The notes beneath the pieces were generated by a model that saw nothing but the letters and a program-made list of their open reading frames with translations, made no database searches and was not told the DNA's origin. From NCBI GenBank assembly GCA_017988355.1, contig JAGNRX010000001.1:1-20697 (forward strand): a stretch of 20,697 nucleotides of DNA, in the 5' to 3' direction. The position numbers and the translations under genes were made by a program. This document shows positions 1 through 6,256 of the stretch, one piece after another. Numbering within the stretch: the stretch's first letter is position 1; each line of letters starts with the position of its first letter. This DNA is from Bacteroidales bacterium. GTDB taxonomy: Bacteria > Bacteroidota > Bacteroidia > Bacteroidales > P3.

Positions 1-215
1 GCACCTCCCAAAACAACCAAAGGACGATGTCCGCAGCGTTGCAAGTGAGTAAGCATCATAACTCCAACCAAGTGACCAATATGTAAAGAATCTGCTGTTG
101 GGTCAATTCCAACATAAGCAGTTGTCATTTCCTTCATCAATTGTTCTTCTGTTCCTGGCATTACGTTGTGAATCATTCCTCTCCAACGCAATTCTTCTAC
201 AAAATTCTTTATCAT
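1..215 (-). CDS. tyrS: Tyrosyl-tRNA synthetase, N-terminal part (cut by window edge)
   Basis: Only the first 71 codons are inside the window. The protein begins [17 protein letters not shown] and contains [19 protein letters not shown], in which residues 45-48 are the HIGH signature of class I aminoacyl-tRNA synthetases. The run [14 protein letters not shown] is typical of bacterial TyrRS, which charges tRNA-Tyr in the cytoplasm by way of a tyrosyl-adenylate. The start is the ATG at 213-215, preceded by an A-rich stretch and no Shine-Dalgarno sequence, as is usual in Bacteroidota. It lies 26 nt downstream of the glycosyltransferase stop on the same strand, so the two may be co-transcribed. 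The KMSKS loop and tRNA-binding domain lie outside the window. TrpRS is the nearest alternative, but the [10 protein letters not shown] wording favours TyrRS. Confidence 0.93.
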   Translation of the reverse strand, partial: MIKNFVEELRWRGMIHNVMPGTEEQLMKEMTTAYVGIDPTADSLHIGHLVGVMMLTHLQRCGHRPLVVLGG

Positions 216-241
216 TTCTGTTGATTATTATAATTATCTAC

Positions 242-1111
242 TTATATAATTCTGTAATTCTTATACTCTCCAACTCTCCACCCTGTTAGGTTTTCAATCT
301 TATGTAGTATCTTAGTTTTTAGTCCAAAGTTCTTAGTGGTTGGGTCAAAATCAAATTTCCAATTAACTCTTTCAATCCTGTCTTGCATTACCTCTGGATG
401 TGTTCCATTAAATAGTTTTAAGGAATCAATTACACTATAATCAAATTGATCAACAGGTGCAATGTTCTTTTCTAACCACTTTTGGTCATGCCATAGGGAA
501 TTAAAAAATTTGATTTTCTCTTGTTGAACAAAAGGAGGTTTAACCCATCCATAATGATACATATATGCATCTATTGGTTTAACTCTAAGTTTCCTATCGT
601 CAATCCTAAACCCTTGTGCATCCCTATATGATGAAATGTTCTTAAGGGGTCTAATTATTCTTATTTCCTTCCTATACCACCTTCTTGAGTCTCCAACATA
701 GTCATAAGATCCATAGAAATGAGTGTAGTTGAAAAGAAGACCCTCAACTTGTTTGTCATCTTTCCATTTTTCCATCGATTCTTTTATGTTTGAAAGATAT
801 TTCTGGTGAACAACCTCGTCTCCTTGAATATAGAAAGCCCAATCTGTATCGTTTGGGATATTATTAAACGCTTTGTTTGTTTCATCTGCCAAAACCCTTC
901 CTCCTTGACGCAAAGTTTCATCCCACTTTGTATCAACAATCTTAATTTTATCGGATTTAATTGAAAGGATAAGCTCTCTTGTTTTATCGTCAGATTCTCC
1001 AACAGCAACAATAAACTCATCACAAATTGGCAAAATTGAACTTATTGCTTCAATTATTGGATAATCAAACTTAATTGCATTTCTGATAAATGAAAAACCT
1101 ACAACTTTCAT
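242..1111 (-). CDS. Glycosyltransferase, family 2-like (GT-A fold)
   Basis: A 289-residue cytoplasmic protein without signal peptide or obvious membrane segments. The N-terminus MKVVGFSFIRNAIKFDYP, followed by a short helix region and DEFIVAVGESDDKT (about residues 31-44), resembles the nucleotide-sugar-binding half of GT-A glycosyltransferases. WAFYIQGDEVVH (about 91-102) is the likely DxD-like metal and sugar-nucleotide site, with QGDE in the position that the LPS-core type enzymes use. The rest is rich in Trp and Tyr (YMYHYGWVKPP), as in acceptor-binding parts of such enzymes. The sugar and acceptor cannot be told from sequence; a role in cell-surface polysaccharide or LPS-like glycan synthesis is an inference. 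It sits alone between the tRNA-Asn terminator and tyrS rather than in a glycan cluster. Confidence 0.8.
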   Translation of the reverse strand: MKVVGFSFIRNAIKFDYPIIEAISSILPICDEFIVAVGESDDKTRELILSIKSDKIKIVDTKWDETLRQGGRVLADETNKAFNNIPNDTDWAFYIQGDEVVHQKYLSNIKESMEKWKDDKQVEGLLFNYTHFYGSYDYVGDSRRWYRKEIRIIRPLKNISSYRDAQGFRIDDRKLRVKPIDAYMYHYGWVKPPFVQQEKIKFFNSLWHDQKWLEKNIAPVDQFDYSVIDSLKLFNGTHPEVMQDRIERVNWKFDFDPTTKNFGLKTKILHKIENLTGWRVGEYKNYRII

Positions 1112-1151
1112 AAATATAGTGACTTATTATATTGTTTTTCTCAAAGAATTT

Positions 1152-1189
1152 AAATAAAAAAAGGAGAGTATTTTGACATACTCTCCTTT
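1152..1189 (-). terminator. Rho-independent terminator of tRNA-Asn
   Basis: A perfect 12-bp inverted repeat (AAAGGAGAGTAT at 1160-1171 and ATACTCTCCTTT at 1178-1189) encloses a 6-nt loop. Read on the minus strand, the stem is followed at once by a run of seven T and then ATTT. It begins 2 nt after the 3' end of the tRNA gene, so it should end the tRNA transcript and separate it from the glycosyltransferase gene downstream. Confidence 0.9.
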
Positions 1190-1190
1190 G

Positions 1191-1264
1191 CTCCCCCTCT
1201 AGGACTTGAACCTAGGACCCCATGATTAACAGTCATGTGCTCTAACCAACTGAGCTAAGGAGGA
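1191..1264 (-). tRNA. tRNA-Asn (anticodon GTT)
   Basis: On the minus strand the 74-nt sequence folds as a full cloverleaf: acceptor TCCTCCT/AGGGGGA (one T-G pair), D stem GCTC/GAGC, anticodon stem CATGA/TCATG with loop CTGTTAA (anticodon GTT, reads AAC and AAT), a 5-nt variable loop, T stem CTAGG/CCTAG with loop TTCAAGT, and discriminator G. The CCA end is not encoded and must be added by the tRNA nucleotidyltransferase. It is a single-gene transcript with its own promoter and terminator. Confidence 0.97.
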
Positions 1265-1290
1265 ATGTTTCTTAGCCTTTAAAAGCGTTG

Positions 1291-1321
1291 CAAAGATATA
1301 ACCATTTGAGAAACTAGCAAA
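1291..1321 (-). promoter_or_regulatory. Promoter of tRNA-Asn, Bacteroidota type
   Basis: On the minus strand there is TTTG (1318-1321), a 19-nt spacer, then TATCTTTG (1291-1298). This matches the TTTG / TAnnTTTG pattern known for the Bacteroidota primary sigma factor. It lies 26 nt upstream of the mature tRNA 5' end, which leaves room for a short 5' leader to be removed by RNase P. Confidence 0.8.
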
Positions 1322-1433
1322 TTTTTTATCATTTTTATTTACATTATTTTTTCATTTTGCTGATTTACAATCAAAAAAAATGAATATAATTGTTTTGTCT
1401 AAATCTATTAGAATAGATATTTCTTAAAATATA

Positions 1434-1465
1434 TTGTTATTAATTCATTTTTATCTGTATATTTG
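1434..1465 (+). promoter_or_regulatory. Promoter of the T9SS protein-exbB-exbD-tonB group
   Basis: TTG (1434-1436), a 21-nt spacer, then TATATTTG (1458-1465), which fits TAnnTTTG exactly. The start of transcription should fall near 1472, about 37 nt before the ATG at 1509. It stands back-to-back with the tRNA-Asn promoter, with 112 nt of A/T-rich DNA between them in which I see nothing else. Confidence 0.65.
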
Positions 1466-1508
1466 CAAGTTGTAAAAGGTGTTTAGTTAATATAATTTTC
1501 TTTTGAAT

Positions 1509-3062
1509 ATGAGAAAGTATTTTTTAATAGTAGTATTTATTTTTAGTATAGGTTTGGCGTCTAAATCAGTTGCACAAACACCAGTAATTAGTATGGTAAC
1601 TGCATCAGATACCATTACTTATTGGGGTGCAAGAATGGTTGCAATGGTAACAACTAAAGGCACTTGGGCTGTAAACTCTTATGGTTTTATATTTGATACT
1701 CTTCCTATGCCAACAAGGGCAACAGGTGCCAAAATCCTTAGAGTGGGTACAACAAATTGTCCTGAAAATGCTACATTCACAGGGACTGTTAGTGCTACTT
1801 CTACTTATATGGCATCGGACAAAACATATTACGTTAGAGCTTATGTGGCAAAATCCACTGGTGGAGTAGATACTGTTTTCTCAGATCAAATGACAGTAAC
1901 AACACTTTCTGCAGAACCTCCTATTTGTAGGATGGATTCTGTTTATAATATTGGACTGACTTCTGCCAGGTTTGCAGCTGTAGCAGCAAATAAAAAGGAT
2001 GCTAATACAATTACTTCAAAAGGATTCTTATACTCATATTTAGAATATCAACCAACACATGCCAACGCAACTAATCTTGTCTCTGCGGGTGGGGTTACAA
2101 CATTTCCTTCACCATATTTCGGAATAAAGAACGATTTAATATCTGGATACAAATACTATATCAGAACATATCTAATCTATAGATACCTTAATAAGTCAAC
2201 CAACGACACCGTTTATTCTGACACAATGAGTTTTAAGACTCTTCATCCTTGTGGAACTATTCCAACAAACGTTGAGGTTGATTCAATAACTCAAACAACT
2301 GCTCGATTAACTTTCATTCGTGGTTTGGCTCAAACTAAGTGGGAGGTTGATTATGGTTTTGCAGGACACTTAATTGGAACAGGAACAACCCTAATAACAA
2401 CCAAAGACACAGTTGACCTTGCAGGACTTATTGGAGGAGTTTCCTACACAATTTATGTTAGAGCTGTTTGTGATGATTTGTATGGAGATTGGACTGGAGA
2501 CTATACCTTCACTACAATTCCTCCACTATGTGCCCCCGTAACCAATATCAGTGTCTCTAACTTTACTCATTCATCGGCCAATATATCCTGGATGCCTGGT
2601 TCAATGCTACAAAACAGATGGGAGGTTTTATATGCCAAATCAAGTTCTCCTTTCCCAAGCGCTGGGGTAATTAAGGAAGGAAACCCAATTTTTTATCCAA
2701 TAGGCCTAACTCCAAGAACAGAGTATAAACTACAAATTAGAGCATTATGCCCTGAGCATACAAGTGATTGGTCTGCGATTTACTATTTCAATACTCTTCC
2801 ACAGGGACTTGAAGATGACATCAACGAAATAGCTGAAAAAGTAATAATTCATCCAAATCCAACAAATGGAACAATTAACTTTAAGGCTCAAGACAGACAA
2901 TCTATCATAAAGGTTGAAATATACACATCATTAGGGGGATTAATTTATAGTTCAGATAATCTTCCAGATAGTTTTACGTTAACCAATCAAAAGAATGGCA
3001 TATATTTAGTAAAGATATATTCCAAAAATCACGTTCAAGTAGAAAAAGTAATATTAAACTAA
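1509..3062 (+). CDS. Secreted Fn3-domain protein with T9SS type A C-terminal sorting domain
   Basis: A 517-residue exported protein. Residues 1-23 (MRKYFLIVVFIFSIGLASKS then VAQ) form a Sec signal peptide, probably cut after the Ala or Gln near 22-23. The mature part holds about four beta-sandwich repeats: two looser ones (about 24-133 and 134-247) and two clear fibronectin type III units (about 248-339 and 340-432). Each clear unit has the tyrosine-corner pattern, e.g. YTIYVRAVC and YKLQIRALC, and ends in DWTG or DWSA followed by F-T/N-T. Residues about 444-517 (HPNPTNGTINF ... NGIYLVKIYS) are a Por-type sorting domain, which sends the protein through the T9SS and is cleaved or anchored at the surface. 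There is no catalytic domain, so binding or adhesion is a guess. An in-frame TTG lies two codons upstream, but the ATG gives the better signal peptide. exbB follows after 16 nt. Confidence 0.88.
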   Translation: MRKYFLIVVFIFSIGLASKSVAQTPVISMVTASDTITYWGARMVAMVTTKGTWAVNSYGFIFDTLPMPTRATGAKILRVGTTNCPENATFTGTVSATSTYMASDKTYYVRAYVAKSTGGVDTVFSDQMTVTTLSAEPPICRMDSVYNIGLTSARFAAVAANKKDANTITSKGFLYSYLEYQPTHANATNLVSAGGVTTFPSPYFGIKNDLISGYKYYIRTYLIYRYLNKSTNDTVYSDTMSFKTLHPCGTIPTNVEVDSITQTTARLTFIRGLAQTKWEVDYGFAGHLIGTGTTLITTKDTVDLAGLIGGVSYTIYVRAVCDDLYGDWTGDYTFTTIPPLCAPVTNISVSNFTHSSANISWMPGSMLQNRWEVLYAKSSSPFPSAGVIKEGNPIFYPIGLTPRTEYKLQIRALCPEHTSDWSAIYYFNTLPQGLEDDINEIAEKVIIHPNPTNGTINFKAQDRQSIIKVEIYTSLGGLIYSSDNLPDSFTLTNQKNGIYLVKIYSKNHVQVEKVILN

Positions 3063-3078
3063 TAAAAATAACTAATTC

Positions 3079-3783
3079 ATGTTAGCAAACATTTTATTAA
3101 ATATCCAAGAAGGCGCAGGAATTGCAGTTGAAACTGCTCAAGCGATAGTAGAGCCAACAGTTAAATCTTTTAGTATAATCGACCTTGCCTATAAGGGAGG
3201 TTGGATAATGATAGTTTTGGCTATACTTTCAATTGTTGCAGTTTATATATTCGTAGAAAGATATATTGCACTTAATAAAGCTGCAAAGGAAGACAAGAAC
3301 TTTATTAATAATATCAAGTCATTTATTCATAAAGGAGACCTTGAGGGTGCAAGAAACCTAACCAAAAACAACGACTCCCCAATTGGAAGAATGTTAGATA
3401 AAGGATTAATAAGAATAGGAAGACCACTTAACGACATCAATCAAGCTGTTGAAAATGTTGGTAAGCTTGAAGTAGCAAGACTTGAAAACGGAGTATCCCT
3501 TGTTGGAACAATTGCAGGACTTGGGCCAAGCATTGGTTTTCTTGGAACAGTAACTGGAATGGTAATTGCCTTTTTCGATATGGCAAATGCAGGAAACAAC
3601 ATAGATATCCAAATTCTATCCGAAGGAATCTATCAAGCAATGGTGACAACAGTAGGAGGTCTAATAGTAGGTATTATTTGTAATTTCCTTTATAGCATAC
3701 TTGTAAGCAAAATCAATAAAATAGTATTCCTACTTGAAGCAAGGACAATGGAATTTATGGATTTGTTACACGAACCAGCTTAA
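3079..3783 (+). CDS. exbB: MotA/TolQ/ExbB proton channel family protein
   Basis: A 234-residue inner-membrane protein with three predicted membrane segments (about 40-64, 139-167 and 186-212) and a cytoplasmic stretch between the first two, the layout of ExbB/TolQ. The diagnostic motif is in segment 2: GTIAGLGPSIGFLGTVTGMV (about 143-162), where the family has AP-LGLLGTV-GM. Five copies of ExbB form the ring around an ExbD dimer and couple proton flow to TonB or TolA. An acidic residue-containing N-terminal part of about 35 residues precedes the first segment, longer than in E. coli ExbB but common in Bacteroidota. It is followed by exbD (13 nt) and a tonB-like gene, which supports an energy-transduction role rather than flagellar MotA. 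TolQ is the alternative name. Confidence 0.9.
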   Translation: MLANILLNIQEGAGIAVETAQAIVEPTVKSFSIIDLAYKGGWIMIVLAILSIVAVYIFVERYIALNKAAKEDKNFINNIKSFIHKGDLEGARNLTKNNDSPIGRMLDKGLIRIGRPLNDINQAVENVGKLEVARLENGVSLVGTIAGLGPSIGFLGTVTGMVIAFFDMANAGNNIDIQILSEGIYQAMVTTVGGLIVGIICNFLYSILVSKINKIVFLLEARTMEFMDLLHEPA

Positions 3784-3796
3784 ACATTGAATCAAA

Positions 3797-4210
3797 ATGA
3801 TTGAATCAAGAAATAAAATAGATCCAAATTTTAACACCGCCTCGATGAGCGACTTAGTCTTTTTGTTGCTTATTTTCTTTATGTTGACATCCACCCTAAT
3901 AAGTCCAAATGCAATTAAAATACTCCTACCACAAAGTAGTTCAGGACAAACAATGGCAAAGCAAAACGTAACAGTTTCAATAGATACCAACAATCAATTT
4001 TTTGTAGAGAACCAACCAACACCAGAGGCGGAACTACAAGCAACTATACTTAACTATACCGCAAACATACAAGACGGAACAATAAAACTGCATGCAGACA
4101 AAACCGTTCCAATTCAATATGTGGTTGTCGTTATTGATGCAGTTAATAAGATAAATGCACAAACCGGTCAAAGCCATAAAGTAATACTTGCAACAGAAGC
4201 AAATAAATAG
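3797..4210 (+). CDS. exbD: ExbD/TolR family biopolymer transport protein
   Basis: A 137-residue protein with a short cytoplasmic head, one membrane helix (about 17-36) and a periplasmic domain. ASMSDLVFLLLIFFMLTS carries the essential aspartate (D19) at the start of the membrane helix, the residue that takes part in proton passage in ExbD and TolR. The periplasmic domain ends with HADKTVPIQYVVVVIDAV and an alpha/beta pattern that fits the ExbD/TolR fold. It lies 13 nt after exbB and 2 nt before the tonB-like gene. Only one exbD is present here, whereas many Bacteroidota clusters carry two in a row. Confidence 0.92.
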   Translation: MIESRNKIDPNFNTASMSDLVFLLLIFFMLTSTLISPNAIKILLPQSSSGQTMAKQNVTVSIDTNNQFFVENQPTPEAELQATILNYTANIQDGTIKLHADKTVPIQYVVVVIDAVNKINAQTGQSHKVILATEANK

Positions 4211-4212
4211 AA

Positions 4213-4953
4213 ATGGAACTAAAAGAGAAAAATAATAAAAGAACAATCACAAGTTTAATAGTAACCCTATTATTTCATGGAGTTATTTTATTATTGCTCT
4301 ATTCCATGGGTTTAAAATATCAAGACCCACCACCACCAGAAACGGGAGTTGAGATGAATATTGGAGACCTTCTTGGAGACGGAAACGCTCTAATAGGAGA
4401 TGCAGGCGGAAGCGATGCCCAAAGTTCAATCCATGATGTTTCCAGCTCAGAGGAAGATTTCTATTCTCAAGACACAGAAGAAAGCCCAATTGTTTCAAAG
4501 AAAACAGAAACTCCAAAGAAAAACGTAGCAACATCAGAGCCTACCGTTAATCCTAATGCCCTATTCAGAAAAGGCAAAGTTAAGGGAGACGATGGCGGAG
4601 GAGTAGGAAAAGGAAAAGGCTCTGGAATTGATGACGGAGAAGGCACAGGTGGCGGAGGAACAGGCTATGACACTGGAGGTTCAGGAACCACATTCTCATT
4701 AGTAGGCAGAGAATCCAAAAACTTAAGCTTACCACCATCAAAAACAGATGAAGTAGGCTCAATTGTTGTAACCATTTGGGTAAATCCAGAGGGCAAGGTA
4801 ACAAGAGCAGTTGCAGGAGCAAGAGGAACAACAATAGATAACCGTTCCCTTTGGCGTAATTGTGAAAGTGCAGCAAGCCGTTCTAATTTTTCAGAAAACC
4901 CAAATGCACCATTTGAACAAAAAGGAAGCATAACCTATAAGTTCAGAAGATAA
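4213..4953 (+). CDS. TonB-like energy transducer with Gly/Asp-rich linker
   Basis: A 246-residue protein with a basic cytoplasmic N-terminus (MELKEKNNKR), one membrane helix at about 12-32, and TLLFH inside it (T18-x3-H22), which recalls the SxxxH motif by which TonB meets ExbB/ExbD. Then PPPPE, an acidic and serine-rich stretch (about 44-100) and a glycine-rich part (about 124-160: GDDGGGVGKGKG and the like). The C-terminal domain (about 170-246: GSIVVTIWVNPEGKVTRAV ... ITYKFRR) has the spacing of the TonB beta-alpha-beta fold, including V-x-V-NPEGKV. TonB passes energy from the ExbB/ExbD motor to outer-membrane receptors. The linker is not the usual Pro/Lys/Glu type. It is the last gene of its group. 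TolA is a less likely alternative. Confidence 0.8.
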   Translation: MELKEKNNKRTITSLIVTLLFHGVILLLLYSMGLKYQDPPPPETGVEMNIGDLLGDGNALIGDAGGSDAQSSIHDVSSSEEDFYSQDTEESPIVSKKTETPKKNVATSEPTVNPNALFRKGKVKGDDGGGVGKGKGSGIDDGEGTGGGGTGYDTGGSGTTFSLVGRESKNLSLPPSKTDEVGSIVVTIWVNPEGKVTRAVAGARGTTIDNRSLWRNCESAASRSNFSENPNAPFEQKGSITYKFRR

Positions 4954-4970
4954 GTAATTCCCAATTTTAG

Positions 4971-5075
4971 CCTTTTCTTTCTTTAATTCAGCCTTTTCTT
5001 TCTTTGATTCAGTAAATCCTTTCTTTGATTCACGAAATTCTTTCTTTGATCTAGAAAATTCTTTCTTTGATTCAT
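4971..5075. repeat. Five tandem 21-bp repeats
   Basis: Five directly adjoining units of exactly 21 bp (4971-4991, 4992-5012, 5013-5033, 5034-5054, 5055-5075) share the core TCTTTCTTTGATTCA with few changes; the first four to six bases of each unit vary most. The unit length equals seven codons. On the minus strand an ATG at 5073-5075 opens a 30-codon frame reading as heptads NQRKNFL, DQRKNFV, NQRKDLL, NQRKKRL and stopping at 4983-4985, where a single G-to-A change in the first unit makes TAA. I see no promoter or other support for translation, so I list it as a repeat. It lies 17 nt after the tonB-like stop. Confidence 0.85.
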
Positions 5076-5192
5076 TTTTTTAAAGTGGCGTTTCAGTAAA
5101 TAGGCTCTTTTTATTAAAGAAATTCTCTGTTTCTCTGTTTTTCTATCACTAAATTCTAATAAATAGTCTCAAAAACCCAAATAGAAATACCA

Positions 5193-5232
5193 TTAAATAA
5201 AAAAAGTGAGAGTTTTTGTCAACCCTCACTTT
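5193..5232 (-). terminator. Rho-independent terminator after rubredoxin
   Basis: AAAGTGAG (5203-5210) pairs with CTCACTTT (5225-5232); a mismatch and a further GTT/AAC pairing extend the stem. On the minus strand the hairpin is followed by TTTTTTTATTTAATGG. It begins 24 nt after the rubredoxin stop. On the plus strand the DNA after the stem (CTTTGTGATTTTC) is only moderately T-rich, so it may weakly serve the tonB group too. The stretch 5076-5192 between the repeats and this site is A/T-rich and shows nothing I can name. Confidence 0.8.
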
Positions 5233-5256
5233 CTTTGTGATTTTCTTTGCTAAAGC

Positions 5257-5418
5257 TTATTCAACTTCTGCAAAATCTTCTTTACCAGCTCCACATAATG
5301 GGCATACCCAATCTTCAGGAAGGTCTTCAAATGAAGTTCCAGGTTTAATTCCGCTTTCTGGATCTCCTAATTCTGGATCATAGATATATCCACAAGGTTC
5401 GCATTCAAATTTTTTCAT
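5257..5418 (-). CDS. Rubredoxin
   Basis: A 53-residue protein, [20 protein letters not shown] and onward, ending [11 protein letters not shown]. It has the two rubredoxin knuckles: C6-x2-C9-G-Y and C39-P-L-C42-G, which hold one Fe in an Fe(Cys)4 site, and the conserved GxxYDPxxGDP and [10 protein letters not shown] runs. The length (52-54) is the family norm, so it is complete. Rubredoxins are small cytoplasmic one-electron carriers that in anaerobes feed rubrerythrin or superoxide reductase; the partner cannot be read here. It stands alone on the minus strand with a terminator behind it and a possible promoter ahead. It is too short for many gene callers and is easily missed. Confidence 0.97.
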   Translation of the reverse strand: MKKFECEPCGYIYDPELGDPESGIKPGTSFEDLPEDWVCPLCGAGKEDFAEVE

Positions 5419-5447
5419 TTTTCTTTGTTTTTAGTTATTTTGTTTGG

Positions 5448-5478
5448 CAAAGAAACAAACTTTTCTTGAAAACACCAA
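5448..5478 (-). promoter_or_regulatory. Possible promoter of the rubredoxin gene
   Basis: On the minus strand TTG (5476-5478), a 20-nt spacer and TTTCTTTG (5448-5455) match the Bacteroidota promoter in all but one base of the -7 box (T for A). It lies 29 nt upstream of the start codon. The match is imperfect in a T-rich region, so this is tentative. Confidence 0.35.
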
Positions 5479-5524
5479 CATTTTTCTTCAATTTCAACAG
5501 AAAAAAAATAAAAAGCTCTAATTA

Positions 5525-5555
5525 TTTGGTAGTTGAATTATTTTTTGTAATTTTG
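5525..5555 (+). promoter_or_regulatory. Promoter upstream of an unassigned short transcript
   Basis: TTTG (5525-5528), a 19-nt spacer, then TAATTTTG (5548-5555), a full match to TTTG / TAnnTTTG. Transcription should begin near 5562. No annotated gene starts close behind it: rpsL is 275 nt away and has its own promoter. Confidence 0.65.
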
Positions 5556-5561
5556 CACTCC

Positions 5562-5678
5562 CAAAAATATGGTAACGACTTTCGTGGTGTTGTTTTACCT
5601 TTTGTTCTAAAAGGTAATAGGGTTGGACACAAAGAGAGAGTGAATCTTACTGATAACCAAGTGGCTATGGTTTTTTAA
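5562..5678 (+). ncRNA. Candidate short structured RNA (or leader) upstream of rpsL
   Basis: This is what the promoter at 5525-5555 would make. It contains a perfect 9-bp hairpin, TTACCTTTT (5595-5603) and AAAAGGTAA (5609-5617) with loop GTTCT. Around it is an outer stem CTTT-C-GTG (5579-5586) with CACAAAG (5628-5634) and one bulged base. It ends with AACCA/TGGTT (5655-5659, 5668-5672) and a run of six T (5671-5676), a weak terminator. A 13-codon frame beginning with ATG at 5569 is also present, and another frame is open from before the promoter to 5678 with codons (CGT, GGT, GTT) like those of highly expressed genes, but it has no good start after 5562. I do not recognise the RNA family. Confidence 0.35.
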
Positions 5679-5744
5679 GACGTTAATATTTAAGGGCTTA
5701 ACTTACTTAAGTTGATCAATAATATGCAATATTTTCATAAAGTA

Positions 5745-5775
5745 TTGGATATGTGAGATTTTAGTAATACCTTTG
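5745..5775 (+). promoter_or_regulatory. Promoter of the rpsL-led ribosomal cluster
   Basis: TTG (5745-5747), a 20-nt spacer, then TACCTTTG (5768-5775), an exact TAnnTTTG. The transcript should start near 5782 and have an A-rich leader of about 55 nt before the rpsL ATG at 5837. It is the last good promoter before the ribosomal genes; I found no comparable match in the short gaps further down that I inspected. Confidence 0.75.
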
Positions 5776-5836
5776 CAACCCGAATTTTAGCAAAGAAAAA
5801 TAAAAAAAAAGATATATATTAATTTTAAATTAAGGT

Positions 5837-6217
5837 ATGCCAACAATTCAACAATTAGTTCGTAAAGGACGTACTGAAATCATTTACAAGAGTAAATCTC
5901 CTGCATTAGATTCATGTCCTCAACGTCGTGGTGTTTGTACCAGAGTTTACACTACAACTCCAAAAAAACCAAACTCTGCAATGAGAAAAGTTGCAAGAGT
6001 TCGTTTGACGAATCAAAAAGAAGTGAATGCTTATATCCCAGGTGAAGGACATAACTTACAAGAACACTCTATTGTAATGATTAGAGGTGGTCGTGTTAAG
6101 GACCTTCCAGGTGTTCGTTACCACATTATCCGCGGTGCATTAGATACTGCTGGTGTTGATGGTAGAAAACAAAGACGTTCTAAGTATGGCACTAAACGTC
6201 CAAAAGCAACAAAATAA
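5837..6217 (+). CDS. rpsL: 30S ribosomal protein S12
   Basis: 126 residues, [14 protein letters not shown] and onward, full length for S12, which sits at the decoding centre of the small subunit and checks codon-anticodon pairing. [19 protein letters not shown] (about 38-56) holds K43 and [14 protein letters not shown] (about 83-96) holds K88; these equal the streptomycin-linked lysines of E. coli and are the sensitive type. D89 in KDLPG is the aspartate that RimO methylthiolates in many bacteria. It is the first gene of the str-S10-spc block, about 62 nt after a Bacteroidota promoter, with rpsG 39 nt downstream. AAGGT directly before the ATG is too close to work as a Shine-Dalgarno site. Confidence 0.98.
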   Translation: MPTIQQLVRKGRTEIIYKSKSPALDSCPQRRGVCTRVYTTTPKKPNSAMRKVARVRLTNQKEVNAYIPGEGHNLQEHSIVMIRGGRVKDLPGVRYHIIRGALDTAGVDGRKQRRSKYGTKRPKATK

Positions 6218-6256
6218 ATCTAGTTTAAGAAATAATTAACATAGCTTTACTATAAA

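Noticed and set aside
1265..1508. A small gene or RNA in the gap between tRNA-Asn and the T9SS protein
   Set aside because: Only the two divergent promoters are supported; the rest is A/T-rich with no open frame of note and no strong hairpin.
4580..4931. Leu-rich minus-strand frames inside the tonB-like gene
   Set aside because: They mirror the Gly/Pro/Asp-rich codons of the linker and overlap a supported gene; no start context or homology.
4971..5075. CRISPR array
   Set aside because: The 21-bp units adjoin directly without unique spacers, and no cas gene is near.
4983..5075. A 30-residue heptad-repeat protein on the minus strand
   Set aside because: It is simply the tandem repeat read in frame. 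The paired hydrophobic residues sit side by side in each heptad rather than in a/d spacing, and there is no promoter match or homologue I recognise.
5466..5678. A 70-codon open frame on the plus strand upstream of rpsL
   Set aside because: Its start lies before the promoter at 5525-5555, its first half is low-complexity A/T, and there is no good start codon in that frame after the expected transcription start. I keep the second half only as a possible RNA or coding relic.
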